In this document: positions 41,364 through 48,195 of the stretch, in pieces
Numbering within the stretch: position 1 is the first letter of the stretch
Layout: each line of letters begins with the position of its first letter
Assembly: GCA_913062845.1 (NCBI GenBank)
Contig: CAJXVZ010000017.1
Span: forward strand, 1-48,195
Source: an uncultured Psychroflexus sp.
GTDB lineage: Bacteria > Bacteroidota > Bacteroidia > Flavobacteriales > Flavobacteriaceae
Direction of reading: 5' to 3'
Length of the DNA stretch: 48,195 nucleotides
Notes under the pieces: model-generated
The model's input: only the letters and a program-made list of their open reading frames with translations
The model's database searches: none
Told to the model about the DNA's origin: nothing
Translations under genes and position numbers: made by a program

Positions 41364-41977
41364 TGCCTAAAAATGCCCTCATCATTTTTACCCGAAAGCC
41401 TGAATTAGGAAAAGTTAAAACCCGATTGGCCAAAAGCGTTGGTGATGAAAAAGCCTTAGAAGTTTATAAACATTTACTCCTTCATTCAGCAGAAATCTCT
41501 TCACAGGTCAATGCTGAAAAACAGGTTTGGTACACCAACAGTATTGAAAAAAAAGACATCTGGAACGGTAAGGTTTTCAAAAAATACACGCAAGCAGATG
41601 GTGACCTTGGAAATAAAATGAACCATGCATTTTTTATAAATTTCAAAAATGAATTTGAAAAAGTGGTGATCATGGGTACGGATTTGCTTGATATAGATAC
41701 AAACCTGATTGAAAAGGCCTTTGAACATTTAGACCATCATGATGTGGTGATCGGACCTGCTGAAGATGGTGGTTACTACTTATTGGGTATGAATCATTTT
41801 ATTCCTGAAGTGTTTGAAGATGTGGAATGGAGTACTTCCAAAGTTTTAAAACAAACTTTAGAAAAACTAAAACATAAGTCGGTGATGCTTTTGGATGAGA
41901 AAAATGACATTGATTATAAGGAGGATGCCCTAAGGCATGCAGAACTTAAAAACATATTGTTTCGGGACGCAAACTAA
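41363..41977 (+). CDS. TIGR04282 family arsenosugar biosynthesis glycosyltransferase (DUF2064)
   Basis: The 204-residue cytoplasmic protein opens with NALIIFTRKPELGKVKTRLA, a nucleotidyl/glycosyltransferase A-type start with a nucleotide-binding basic loop, followed by VVIMGTDLLDIDTNLIEKA (carrying a DxD) and VIGPAEDGGYYLLGM, the signature of DUF2064/CofC-like proteins. TIGR04282 members occur in arsenosugar clusters. It could activate or transfer a sugar or phosphate; this is not proven. It starts at the TAATG overlap with the rhodanese gene and its end overlaps the convergent second glycosyltransferase by four bases. Confidence 0.88.
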   Translation: MPKNALIIFTRKPELGKVKTRLAKSVGDEKALEVYKHLLLHSAEISSQVNAEKQVWYTNSIEKKDIWNGKVFKKYTQADGDLGNKMNHAFFINFKNEFEKVVIMGTDLLDIDTNLIEKAFEHLDHHDVVIGPAEDGGYYLLGMNHFIPEVFEDVEWSTSKVLKQTLEKLKHKSVMLLDEKNDIDYKEDALRHAELKNILFRDAN

Positions 41978-42675
41978 ACCCCTTCTCTTAAAAAGCCTTT
42001 ATAAATTTTTCTGAGTTTTAATGGTTTTATACCAAGCTTATAAAGCAGGAAAACATAGCCATTGATCAGGTTTACCTCAAGCCAGGTAGAATGGTCATAT
42101 TTTCGGGCGCTTACAGTGGCCCTGCTTTGTATGATCTTAAACGGAATTTTTTGTTTTCTGACCCTATCCATAATTTCAAAGTCCTCCATAATGCAGTAGT
42201 CTTCATCAAAACCACCCAATTCTTCAAAGGTATTGGCTTCAAAAAACTGGCATTGGTCTCCTGCACCGGCAAAAAGACTATCATTTTTTGTAAAATAACT
42301 GTTCAGATTCAACATAAAAGTACTCCGATCAAAGCGATAGGCAAAAAATCCCATCTTGTAACCTTCTTTGACTGCTAAGGTGACCTGCTCATAAAAATCC
42401 TCGGGAAGTTGCACATCACAATGCAAAAACATCAAGATATCGCCCTTAGCCATAGAAGCTCCAAAATTCATCTGTTTGGCCCGTCCTTTTGTAAAACTAT
42501 CATAAAATTGTACATTTTTGTAGCTTTTACTGATCTCTGCACTGTTATCTGTCGTATCTATACTGTTAGAAAGAATGATTTCAATGGGATGCAAATCTGC
42601 CTGTCGGTCTAAAAACGTTAATTGTATCGGTAGATTTTTTGATTCGTTGTAAATTGGAATAATGATACTTAACAT
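41974..42675 (-). CDS. TIGR04283 family arsenosugar biosynthesis glycosyltransferase
   Basis: A 233-residue family 2 glycosyltransferase. SIIIPIYNESKNL is the nucleotide-sugar binding start, KGRAKQMNFGASMAKGD (63-79) and FLHCDVQLPEDF (84-95, Asp87 as the metal-binding Asp) the typical middle, GAGDQCQFFEANTFEELGGF and CIMEDFEIMDR the acceptor side with the general base ED. TIGR04283 proteins are found with ArsS in Bacteroidota and other phyla. Probably they attach a sugar-like head group to the arsenoriboside. It is the only minus-strand gene of the cluster, convergent with TIGR04282 and divergent from DUF547. Confidence 0.9.
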   Translation of the reverse strand: MLSIIIPIYNESKNLPIQLTFLDRQADLHPIEIILSNSIDTTDNSAEISKSYKNVQFYDSFTKGRAKQMNFGASMAKGDILMFLHCDVQLPEDFYEQVTLAVKEGYKMGFFAYRFDRSTFMLNLNSYFTKNDSLFAGAGDQCQFFEANTFEELGGFDEDYCIMEDFEIMDRVRKQKIPFKIIQSRATVSARKYDHSTWLEVNLINGYVFLLYKLGIKPLKLRKIYKGFLREGV

Positions 42676-42696
42676 AGCACTAAACTACAGATTATT

Positions 42697-43470
42697 ATGA
42701 GAACTATACTGAATATAACCCTGTTATTATGCATATTTTTCACATATGCTCAACAAAGCTTTGATTATATAGATCTATCTCAAAATCTGCTGGAAAAAGT
42801 GAAGAATGAAAAGAATTTTCAACCTGAGATCAAACAACTTGAAGCCAGTCAATTAGAAGATCTGGCTGAACAATTAAAGACTGATGAGCAAAAACTTGCA
42901 TTTTGGATCAATATCTACAACGCTTTCATTCAGATATCTCTGAAAGAAAATCCTGAGCAATATACTGATGACAACAGGAGCAACTTTTTTAAAACAGAAC
43001 GTGTGAATATTGCAGGTGAAAAATTATCCTTTGATGATATCGAGCATGGTATCATCAGAAGTTCGATGTCCAAAATATCAATGGGTTATGTCAAGAAGAT
43101 TTTCAGGCCAGAATGGGAACGCAAACTAAGGGTTGAGAATATTGACTGGAGAATACATTTTGCTCTGAATTGTGGCGCAAAGAGTTGTCCACCGGTAGCC
43201 ATTTATGATGACAAGTTTATCGATAAACAGCTAGATTTCATGACCAAATCCTACCTAAAAGAACAAACCAATTACATAGCTGAGACCAAGACTGCTGAAA
43301 CAGTAGTGTTATTCTCATGGTTCAGAGGTGATTTTGGTGGTTTAGATGAAGTCAAAAAGATTTTAAGACAATATGATGTCACGCCGGAGAAACCTGAAGA
43401 TCTGGAGTTCAAAACCTATGACTGGACCATGTTACTGGACAATTTCAGAACACTACCGGACTTCAAATAG
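42697..43470 (+). CDS. DUF547 domain-containing secreted protein
   Basis: The 257-residue protein has a signal peptide (MRTILNITLLLCIFFTYAQ). The DUF547 motifs are clear: KLAFWINIYNAFIQ (about 68-81), the family's central DIEHGIIRS, and HFALNCGAKSCPPVAIYD (about 153-170, with two conserved cysteines). DUF547 proteins have a papain or transglutaminase-like look with a Cys/His pair, but no known activity; they are often found beside arsS genes in Bacteroidota. Only 21 bases separate it from the divergent glycosyltransferase gene, so its promoter overlaps that gene's start. Confidence 0.88.
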   Translation: MRTILNITLLLCIFFTYAQQSFDYIDLSQNLLEKVKNEKNFQPEIKQLEASQLEDLAEQLKTDEQKLAFWINIYNAFIQISLKENPEQYTDDNRSNFFKTERVNIAGEKLSFDDIEHGIIRSSMSKISMGYVKKIFRPEWERKLRVENIDWRIHFALNCGAKSCPPVAIYDDKFIDKQLDFMTKSYLKEQTNYIAETKTAETVVLFSWFRGDFGGLDEVKKILRQYDVTPEKPEDLEFKTYDWTMLLDNFRTLPDFK

Positions 43471-43515
43471 GCATTAGATTTAATATAGATTTTACAAAAA
43501 ACCCAATTAAATATT

Positions 43516-43523
43516 TAGATTTG
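43516..43523 (+). promoter_or_regulatory. -7 promoter element of the PNP gene
   Basis: TAGATTTG at 43516-43523, 26 bases before the ATG at 43550. A TTTAC lies at the -33 distance instead of TTG. It shows that the PNP gene can be transcribed apart from DUF547. Confidence 0.55.
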
Positions 43524-43549
43524 TTGTCTTGTTCCACAAGAATCAAAAC

Positions 43550-44359
43550 ATGAAATATATTCAAGAAACGACGGAATACCTCATAGAAAAAGGGTTTGAT
43601 AAGCCAGAAATAGGCATTATACTTGGCACCGGTTTAGGTCAATTACTAGAGAAAGTCGATGTCATCCAGGAAGTCAGTTATAACCACATACCAAATTTCC
43701 CCACAGCAACCGTTGAATTTCATAAAGGAAAGCTCATTTACGGAAAAATTGAAGGTAAAACCGCCGTTATTATGCAAGGACGTTTTCATCTATATGAAGG
43801 CTATGATTTATTGGACGTCACCTTTCCTGTAAGAATCATGTACCGATTGGGTGTAAAAAAACTATTGGTTTCTAACGCTGCCGGCGCCATCAACCTCAAT
43901 TTTAAAAAAGGGGAACTCATGCTTATCGATGACCACATTAACCTTTTAGGCGGTTCGCCATTGGCTTATAAGGGAGTCTCGAAGCTTGGAAATATTTTCG
44001 TTGATATGAGTTGTCCTTATGACAAGGGCATGAGCCAAAAACTTGAAGACATTGCCCAAACCGAAAAGATCAAACTCCATAAAGGCGTTTACGCTTCAGT
44101 ATTAGGCCCACAATTGGAAACAAGAGCAGAATACCGATATCTCAAAACCATTGGTGCTGATGCTGTTGGTATGAGTACAGTTCCTGAAGTCATTGTGGCC
44201 AATCATCTCAAACTGCCTGTAGTTGCGGTTTCTGTTTTAACTGACGAATGTGATCCTGACCATTTGGAGCCGGTCAATGTTGAAGATATACTATCTACAG
44301 CTGCAAAAGCAGAGCCAAATATGGTGAAACTGTTTTGTGAATTGATAAAAGGACTTTAA
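43550..44359 (+). CDS. purine-nucleoside phosphorylase, class I (trimeric type)
   Basis: The enzyme splits purine nucleosides with phosphate into base and ribose 1-phosphate. With the ATG at 43550 it has 269 residues (the frame also has a TTG at 43529). Class I motifs are seen: GIILGTGLGQLLEKV, RFHLYEGYD with the phosphate-binding His, VSNAAGAINLNFKKGEL, Glu190 (QLETRAEYR) that reads the base, and GADAVGMSTVPEVIVA. In human PNP Asn243 reads the 6-oxo group; the aligned residue here is Asp232 (SVLTDECDP). Asp at that place favours 6-amino purines (adenosine), as known from the human N243D variant. It lies next to the arsenosugar cluster but has its own promoter. PNP in the classical sense remains possible. 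Confidence 0.93.
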   Translation: MKYIQETTEYLIEKGFDKPEIGIILGTGLGQLLEKVDVIQEVSYNHIPNFPTATVEFHKGKLIYGKIEGKTAVIMQGRFHLYEGYDLLDVTFPVRIMYRLGVKKLLVSNAAGAINLNFKKGELMLIDDHINLLGGSPLAYKGVSKLGNIFVDMSCPYDKGMSQKLEDIAQTEKIKLHKGVYASVLGPQLETRAEYRYLKTIGADAVGMSTVPEVIVANHLKLPVVAVSVLTDECDPDHLEPVNVEDILSTAAKAEPNMVKLFCELIKGL

Positions 44360-44464
44360 TTCATAATACCAAAGTATTATATAACGTTCACTTTAGAAAT
44401 TTACTGTAACCCTTTTAAAGAAAATTGACTTATTTAACTGAGTCTCTGAATAAAATTTTCAGAA

Positions 44465-45064
44465 TCAATCAGCCCTGACCTCCATCAGTCGTTTCACATA
44501 TTTTCCGATCACATCAAACTCCAGATTGACCTTATCCCCTTTTTGGAGGTATTTAAATGTAGTATGTTCAAAAGTATAAGGAATAATAGCTACACTGAAG
44601 GCGCTGATATCACTGTCAACAACAGTTAAGCTCACACCATTAATCGTGATTGAGCCTTTTTCAATAGTCACGTTTTGTTGTTTTGAATCGTATTCAAATC
44701 TATAAGTCCAGCTGCCATCATTTTCTTCAGCTTTTATGCAGGTTGCAGTTTGGTCTACGTGACCCTGTACGATATGTCCATCCAGTCTGGCATTGAGTTT
44801 TGCCCCTCGTTCAAGATTGATCTTGCTACCAACTTTAAGATCACCAAGATTGGTTTTTTGCAAAGTTTCGTCAATTGCTGTTACTCTGTAGGATTTATTA
44901 TCTATATCAGTTGAAACAACTGTAAGGCAAACACCGTTGTGAGATATACTTTGGTCTACTTTGAGTTCATTTACAAGTAAAGATTTTATATCAAAGTGAA
45001 TATTGGTTTTATCCCTTTCAATATTAATTACTTCTGCTATTTCTTCAATAATACCTGTAAACAT
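44465..45064 (-). CDS. ribE: riboflavin synthase, alpha chain
   Basis: The 199-residue enzyme joins two 6,7-dimethyl-8-ribityllumazine molecules into riboflavin. The start MFTGIIEEIAEV is the family's invariant opening. It has two homologous barrels, with VDQSISHNGVCLTVV in the first and EKGSITINGVSLTVVD in the second, plus GHIVQGHVDQ. It ends after the usual C-terminal helix (YVKRLMEVRAD). Single gene on the minus strand, divergent from pdxA; TAAATTTG (45094-45101, minus strand) lies 29 bases before the ATG. No FMN riboswitch fits into the 107-base gap. Confidence 0.97.
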   Translation of the reverse strand: MFTGIIEEIAEVINIERDKTNIHFDIKSLLVNELKVDQSISHNGVCLTVVSTDIDNKSYRVTAIDETLQKTNLGDLKVGSKINLERGAKLNARLDGHIVQGHVDQTATCIKAEENDGSWTYRFEYDSKQQNVTIEKGSITINGVSLTVVDSDISAFSVAIIPYTFEHTTFKYLQKGDKVNLEFDVIGKYVKRLMEVRAD

Positions 45065-45093
45065 ATTGCGAATTTATTTAATTATCTTTGCTG

Positions 45094-45101
45094 CAAATTT
45101 A
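45094..45101 (-). promoter_or_regulatory. -7 promoter element of ribE
   Basis: TAAATTTG on the minus strand, 29 bases before the ribE ATG at 45064. On the plus strand TATCTTTG (45083-45090) overlaps the same region and may serve pdxA. Confidence 0.4.
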
Positions 45102-45171
45102 GTTGAAATAAGCCTTTGATATTTGCAAAAGCCAAAATATCACATTTATTTAGCTAAAACTAAAAAAGATT

Positions 45172-46236
45172 ATGCCAAGAGACAGAAAAAAAGACGATTT
45201 GCCTATTGTTGGCGTCAGTATTGGAGACATCAACGGAATAGGTCCTGAAATAGTCCTGAAAGCCTTTAGTGATGACCGGATGCTTGAATGTTGTACACCA
45301 GTGATTTTTGCACACACCAAAATGTTGTCTTTCCTTAAAAGACATTTTAATCTTAATATGAAATTTCAAGGCATTTCTGATGCAGATAAGGCGATTCCAG
45401 GGAAAATAAATGTTGTAAATACCTGGAAGAACAATCCAAAAATTGAATTCGGCGTAGAGCATCAGGCTTCAGGTGTTTTTTCAATAAAATCATTAAGGGC
45501 TGCAACAAAAGCATTAAAAGAAGAACAAATAGATGTATTGGTTACAGCTCCAATTCACAAAAAGAATATTCAGGCAGAAGACTTCAATTTTCCAGGCCAT
45601 ACAGATTTTCTGGAACAGGAACTTGGTGGTAACGCGCTTATGTTTATGGTTTCAGAAAATATAAAAGTTGGTTTACTTACAGATCACGTTCCACTTAAAG
45701 ATATTTCCAGCAAAATAACACCGGAATTAATAAAGCAGAAAATTAAAACCATCAAAAATTCCTTACAGCAAGATTTTAAAATCAATGTCCCTAAAATCGC
45801 AGTACTCGGTATAAACCCTCATACCGGAGATGATGGTGTTATTGGCAAAGAAGATGATGAAATCATAAGACCTACATTAGCCGAGATCAATCAAAAGGGA
45901 TCTTATGTTTTTGGGCCATATGCTGCCGACAGCTTTTTTGGGACCAAAAATTATAAGAACTTTGATGCTATTATTGCCGCTTATCATGACCAGGGCTTAA
46001 TACCATTCAAGACGCTTTCTTTTGGTGAAGGAGTAAATTTTACCGCAGGCCTTAATTACGTAAGAACCTCTCCTGACCACGGTACAGGTTTTGATATCGC
46101 CGGTAAGAATGAGGCAAACCCAAGTTCTTTTATAAAGGCCGTATTTGCCGCAATAAGAATACACAGAAACCGGGAAGAATATAAAGAACTGAATAGCAAT
46201 CCGTTAAAAACAGGCTCAGCACGGATCAAAAATTAA
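45172..46236 (+). CDS. pdxA: 4-hydroxythreonine-4-phosphate dehydrogenase
   Basis: PdxA oxidises 4-phosphohydroxy-L-threonine on the way to pyridoxal 5'-phosphate (DXP-dependent route), using NAD+. The 354-residue protein starts VGVSIGDINGIGPEI, has the FPGHTDFLEQ loop (140-149), and its three metal ligands can be placed at His172 (TDHVPL), His217 (INPHTGD) and His272 (AYHDQG), matching E. coli His166, His211 and His266. The C-terminal TSPDHGTGFDIAG is also typical. The size is about 25 residues above the E. coli protein. The DUF177 gene follows 59 bases later with its own -7 box. Confidence 0.97.
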   Translation: MPRDRKKDDLPIVGVSIGDINGIGPEIVLKAFSDDRMLECCTPVIFAHTKMLSFLKRHFNLNMKFQGISDADKAIPGKINVVNTWKNNPKIEFGVEHQASGVFSIKSLRAATKALKEEQIDVLVTAPIHKKNIQAEDFNFPGHTDFLEQELGGNALMFMVSENIKVGLLTDHVPLKDISSKITPELIKQKIKTIKNSLQQDFKINVPKIAVLGINPHTGDDGVIGKEDDEIIRPTLAEINQKGSYVFGPYAADSFFGTKNYKNFDAIIAAYHDQGLIPFKTLSFGEGVNFTAGLNYVRTSPDHGTGFDIAGKNEANPSSFIKAVFAAIRIHRNREEYKELNSNPLKTGSARIKN

Positions 46237-46268
46237 TTTCAATAAGCTTTTAGTTTCTAAATTTTTTT

Positions 46269-46276
46269 TATATTTG
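46269..46276 (+). promoter_or_regulatory. -7 promoter element of the DUF177-rpmF operon
   Basis: TATATTTG at 46269-46276, 19 bases before the ATG at 46296. A T-rich sequence but no TTG lies at the -33 position. Confidence 0.6.
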
Positions 46277-46295
46277 CAGGCTCAAAATTGATGTG

Positions 46296-46832
46296 ATGGA
46301 GACGAAATTTGAGAATTATGCCATAAAATTTATTGGCTTAAAGGAAGGTTTACATCATTTTGATTATCATATAGATAATGCGTTCTTTGATGAATTTGAC
46401 TATAATGAATTTCAGAAATCTGATATTGACGTTGATGTTCATTTAAACAAAAAGAAGACTCAGTTAGAGTTTGATTTTCACATTAAGGGTATTGTAGGTG
46501 TTGAATGTGATTTAACGCTTGAACCCTTCGATTTACCCATTGAAAACACCATATCGATACTGGTTAAGTTTGGAGATGAATTTGAAGAAGTTGATGAAAA
46601 ACTAATCATTATTCCAAGAGGTGATTATGAATTTCAAATCGAACAATTCATTTATGAAAGTGTTTTACTGGCAATGCCTTCTAAAAGAATACATCCTGGT
46701 GTAGAAGATGGTACACTGGATTCTGAAATACTAAAAAAGTTAATTCATCACAGCGTAGATAAAGACAATAAAAAAGAAAAGGAAACTACCGACCCACGTT
46801 GGAATAAATTAAAAAAATTACTTAAAGATTGA
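46296..46832 (+). CDS. YceD/DUF177 family protein
   Basis: A 178-residue cytoplasmic protein of the DUF177 family, which almost always precedes rpmF; in other bacteria YceD is linked to rRNA processing or 23S accumulation. It has the family's features: a beta-rich first half (DIDVDVHLNKKKTQLEFDF), GVECDLTLEPFDLPIEN (in which a single Cys stands where CxRC often is), and the acidic IHPGVEDGTLD near the end. I start at the ATG at 46296; a GTG at 46293 just upstream is in frame (MMETK). It ends DPRWNKLKKLLKD, the common C-terminal box. Only 3 bases before rpmF. Confidence 0.88.
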   Translation: METKFENYAIKFIGLKEGLHHFDYHIDNAFFDEFDYNEFQKSDIDVDVHLNKKKTQLEFDFHIKGIVGVECDLTLEPFDLPIENTISILVKFGDEFEEVDEKLIIIPRGDYEFQIEQFIYESVLLAMPSKRIHPGVEDGTLDSEILKKLIHHSVDKDNKKEKETTDPRWNKLKKLLKD

Positions 46833-46835
46833 GTT

Positions 46836-47039
46836 ATGGCACATCCAAAGAGAAAAACCTCGAAAACACGTAGAGATAAAAGAAGGACACATATCAAGGC
46901 CGAAATGCCTCAGATAGCTATGGATCCTACTACCGGGGAACCACATTTATACCACAGAGCGCATTGGCACGAAGGTAAATTGTACTACAGAGGTCAGGTA
47001 CTTATAGATAATACTGAGGAAGAAATAGAAGTAGATTAA
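46836..47039 (+). CDS. rpmF: 50S ribosomal protein L32, cysteine-free form
   Basis: The 67-residue protein starts [19 protein letters not shown], as L32 does. The zinc ribbon of other L32 proteins (CPxCG and CxxCG) is absent: there is no cysteine at all, and the segment reads [19 protein letters not shown]. Cysteine-free L32 is, as far as I recall, standard in Flavobacteriia; it makes the protein independent of zinc. Second gene of the DUF177-rpmF operon, closed by a strong hairpin at 47067-47094. The fabH gene that often follows rpmF is not here. Confidence 0.97.
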   Translation: MAHPKRKTSKTRRDKRRTHIKAEMPQIAMDPTTGEPHLYHRAHWHEGKLYYRGQVLIDNTEEEIEVD

Positions 47040-47066
47040 TTACTTCTAACACTTATTTATATATTT

Positions 47067-47094
47067 AACCATCTCTCGCTAGAGATGGTTTTTT
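47067..47094 (+). terminator. intrinsic terminator of the DUF177-rpmF operon
   Basis: Perfect 10-base stem, AACCATCTCT (47067-47076) with AGAGATGGTT (47081-47090), tetraloop CGCT, then TTTT. It lies 27 bases after rpmF and 31 before the next ATG. Confidence 0.93.
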
Positions 47095-47125
47095 AGTATA
47101 TACCAGTTTCATTTCAATATCTATA

Positions 47126-48124
47126 ATGGATTCACTAACCCAAATCGTATTAGGCGCAAGTATTGGAGAAGTTGTACTTGGCCGAAAGATCGGCAATAAA
47201 GCAATGCTTTACGGTGCTATTGGTGGAACTATTCCTGATCTGGACGTTTTGGCCTCTCACTTTACTGATACAGTGACTGCTCTGGAGATTCATCGTGGTT
47301 TTACACATTCCATTGTTTTCTCCGTTTTGATGGCCCCTTTATTCAGCTGGTTAGTGACACGTTACGAGTCTTACAAAAATAAAAAACAGTGGGCATGGTT
47401 TTTCTTCTGGGTATTTATAACGCATCCTCTTCTTGATGCTCATACCACATGGGGTACACAATTATTCTGGCCTTTTGACCTGAGGCTTGCGTTCAAAACC
47501 ATTTTTGTTATTGACCCGATATACACCATTCCATTTTTGGTCTTTTTGATAGCTACTATGTTCCAGAAGAGAAACAGTACTAAAAGAAGATTATATAATG
47601 GTATAGGTTTAACTCTAAGCACAGCTTACCTGGCGTTGACCTTTATTTTGAAGTACTCTGCGTTTAGTAATTTCGAAAAAGCTCTCGCCAATCAAAATAT
47701 CGTTTATAACAACATAGACACCAGACCATCTGCTCTCAATACGGTTTTATGGAATGCTAATGTTGAGACCAAAGATTACTTCTTACTGGGAGACTACTCA
47801 TTTTTCGACTCCAAGCCAATAGACTTCATAGCCTATTCTAAAAATCATCATTTACTCGGAGATTTGGTCAATAATGAAAAGGTCAAACGCATGATCAAGA
47901 TTTCAAAAGGCTGGTTTAGCATTATTGAAAAGGATAATGTGTTGTATTTTAACGACTTGAGATTTGGCCTGTTGAACATGGAAAAAGGTTCTCAGGACTT
48001 TGTATTTCAATATAGAATTGATGTTGACGAGTCTGGTGAAGTTACTTTTACAGAAGTTGAAAAATCGACTCGTGATGGTAAGAAATTAATGAGAGAATTG
48101 TTGATAAGGATTAAAGGCAATTAA
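47126..48124 (+). CDS. membrane-bound metal-dependent hydrolase (YdjM/DUF457 family)
   Basis: A 332-residue membrane protein. The start MDSLTQIVLGASIGEVVLG is the DUF457 opening, followed by IPDLDVLASH (about 36-45), EIHRGFTHSIVFS (56-68) and THPLLDAHTTWGTQLFWPF (96-114): these His and Asp residues form the metal site of the LexA-regulated YdjM/phospholipase C-like family. About five helices lie in residues 10-180; the C-terminal 150 residues form a soluble domain (DYFLLGDYSFFDSKPID). Substrate unknown, perhaps a lipid. It follows the rpmF terminator, so it is separately transcribed. Confidence 0.87.
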   Translation: MDSLTQIVLGASIGEVVLGRKIGNKAMLYGAIGGTIPDLDVLASHFTDTVTALEIHRGFTHSIVFSVLMAPLFSWLVTRYESYKNKKQWAWFFFWVFITHPLLDAHTTWGTQLFWPFDLRLAFKTIFVIDPIYTIPFLVFLIATMFQKRNSTKRRLYNGIGLTLSTAYLALTFILKYSAFSNFEKALANQNIVYNNIDTRPSALNTVLWNANVETKDYFLLGDYSFFDSKPIDFIAYSKNHHLLGDLVNNEKVKRMIKISKGWFSIIEKDNVLYFNDLRFGLLNMEKGSQDFVFQYRIDVDESGEVTFTEVEKSTRDGKKLMRELLIRIKGN

Positions 48125-48171
48125 ATAAATATTAAAGAAAATTATATAAGAAATTTAAATTGTGCCTTGCC

Positions 48172-48187
48172 AGTCTTTATAAAGACT
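48172..48187. repeat. 16-base palindrome at the window end
   Basis: AGTCTTTATAAAGACT is a perfect palindrome lying 48 bases after the last gene. Its purpose is unclear: part of a terminator, or a site. The remaining bases hold no gene. Confidence 0.5.
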
Positions 48188-48195
48188 CTCAATTG

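Noticed and set aside
44445-44463. TCTGAA and TTCAGA hairpin between the PNP and ribE genes
   Set aside because: Six pairs only, no T run on either strand, and it touches the ribE stop; too weak for a terminator call.
45065-45171. Possible FMN riboswitch upstream of ribE
   Set aside because: The divergent gap is only 107 bases, AT-rich, and lacks the conserved RFN element segments.
1-48195. tRNA, rRNA, insertion sequences, integrases, prophage or attachment sites
   Set aside because: None was found in any gap or among the proteins; all gaps but one are below 250 bases and carry only promoters, terminators and short repeats.

Overview
The window comes from an AT-rich chromosome of the Bacteroidota, very probably a (marine) Flavobacteriaceae member. 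The evidence: promoters of the Bacteroidota type (TTG, 19 nt, TAnnTTTG) before several genes; two secreted proteins with type IX secretion (T9SS) C-terminal signals; a full alternative complex III plus aa3 oxidase operon; a DUF6090 protein; a 53-residue L34; a cysteine-free L32; and a 950-residue CarB without its allosteric domain. No tRNA, rRNA, CRISPR array, prophage or insertion sequence was seen.

Layout. 1-5027: the 3' end of a ketoacyl synthase gene, then a minus-strand run of two unknown lipoproteins, a DUF6090 membrane protein and an S46 dipeptidyl peptidase of the DPP11 (Asp/Glu-specific) type, then a small membrane protein. 5028-5621 is the only long gene-free stretch and is full of short repeats. 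5622-10195: a TPR membrane protein, rpmH, carB and rpe. 10418-13798: a large BspA-like T9SS surface protein built on twelve exact 25-residue repeats, and a small lipoprotein. 13952-16135: a YpdA-type reductase, a metallo-beta-lactamase-fold protein and a DUF4174 protein. 16282-18099: a coiled-coil protein, trmD and a secreted ExbD-like protein in one tight operon. 18096-26953 (minus strand): a T9SS type B protein, an ABC-2 exporter pair, an M61 peptidase and a TlpA-like lipoprotein.

27066-38743 (minus strand) is the respiratory core: actA-actB-actC-actD-actE-actF followed by oxidase subunits II and I, closed by a terminator. Electrons from menaquinol would pass through ACIII to an aa3 oxidase without a bc1 complex. 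ActA carries an extra N-terminal haem domain and ActC an extra C-terminal helix-hairpin-helix domain.

39363-44359 is an arsenosugar biosynthesis locus: AhpD-like protein, radical SAM ArsS, rhodanese, two glycosyltransferases, a DUF547 protein and a purine nucleoside phosphorylase whose base-binding residue looks suited to adenine nucleosides. 44465-48124: ribE facing pdxA, then DUF177-rpmF and a DUF457 membrane hydrolase.

The most interesting items are the arsenosugar locus with its PNP, the signal-peptide version of an ExbD domain beside trmD, the extra domains of ActA and ActC, and the families of short intergenic repeats.
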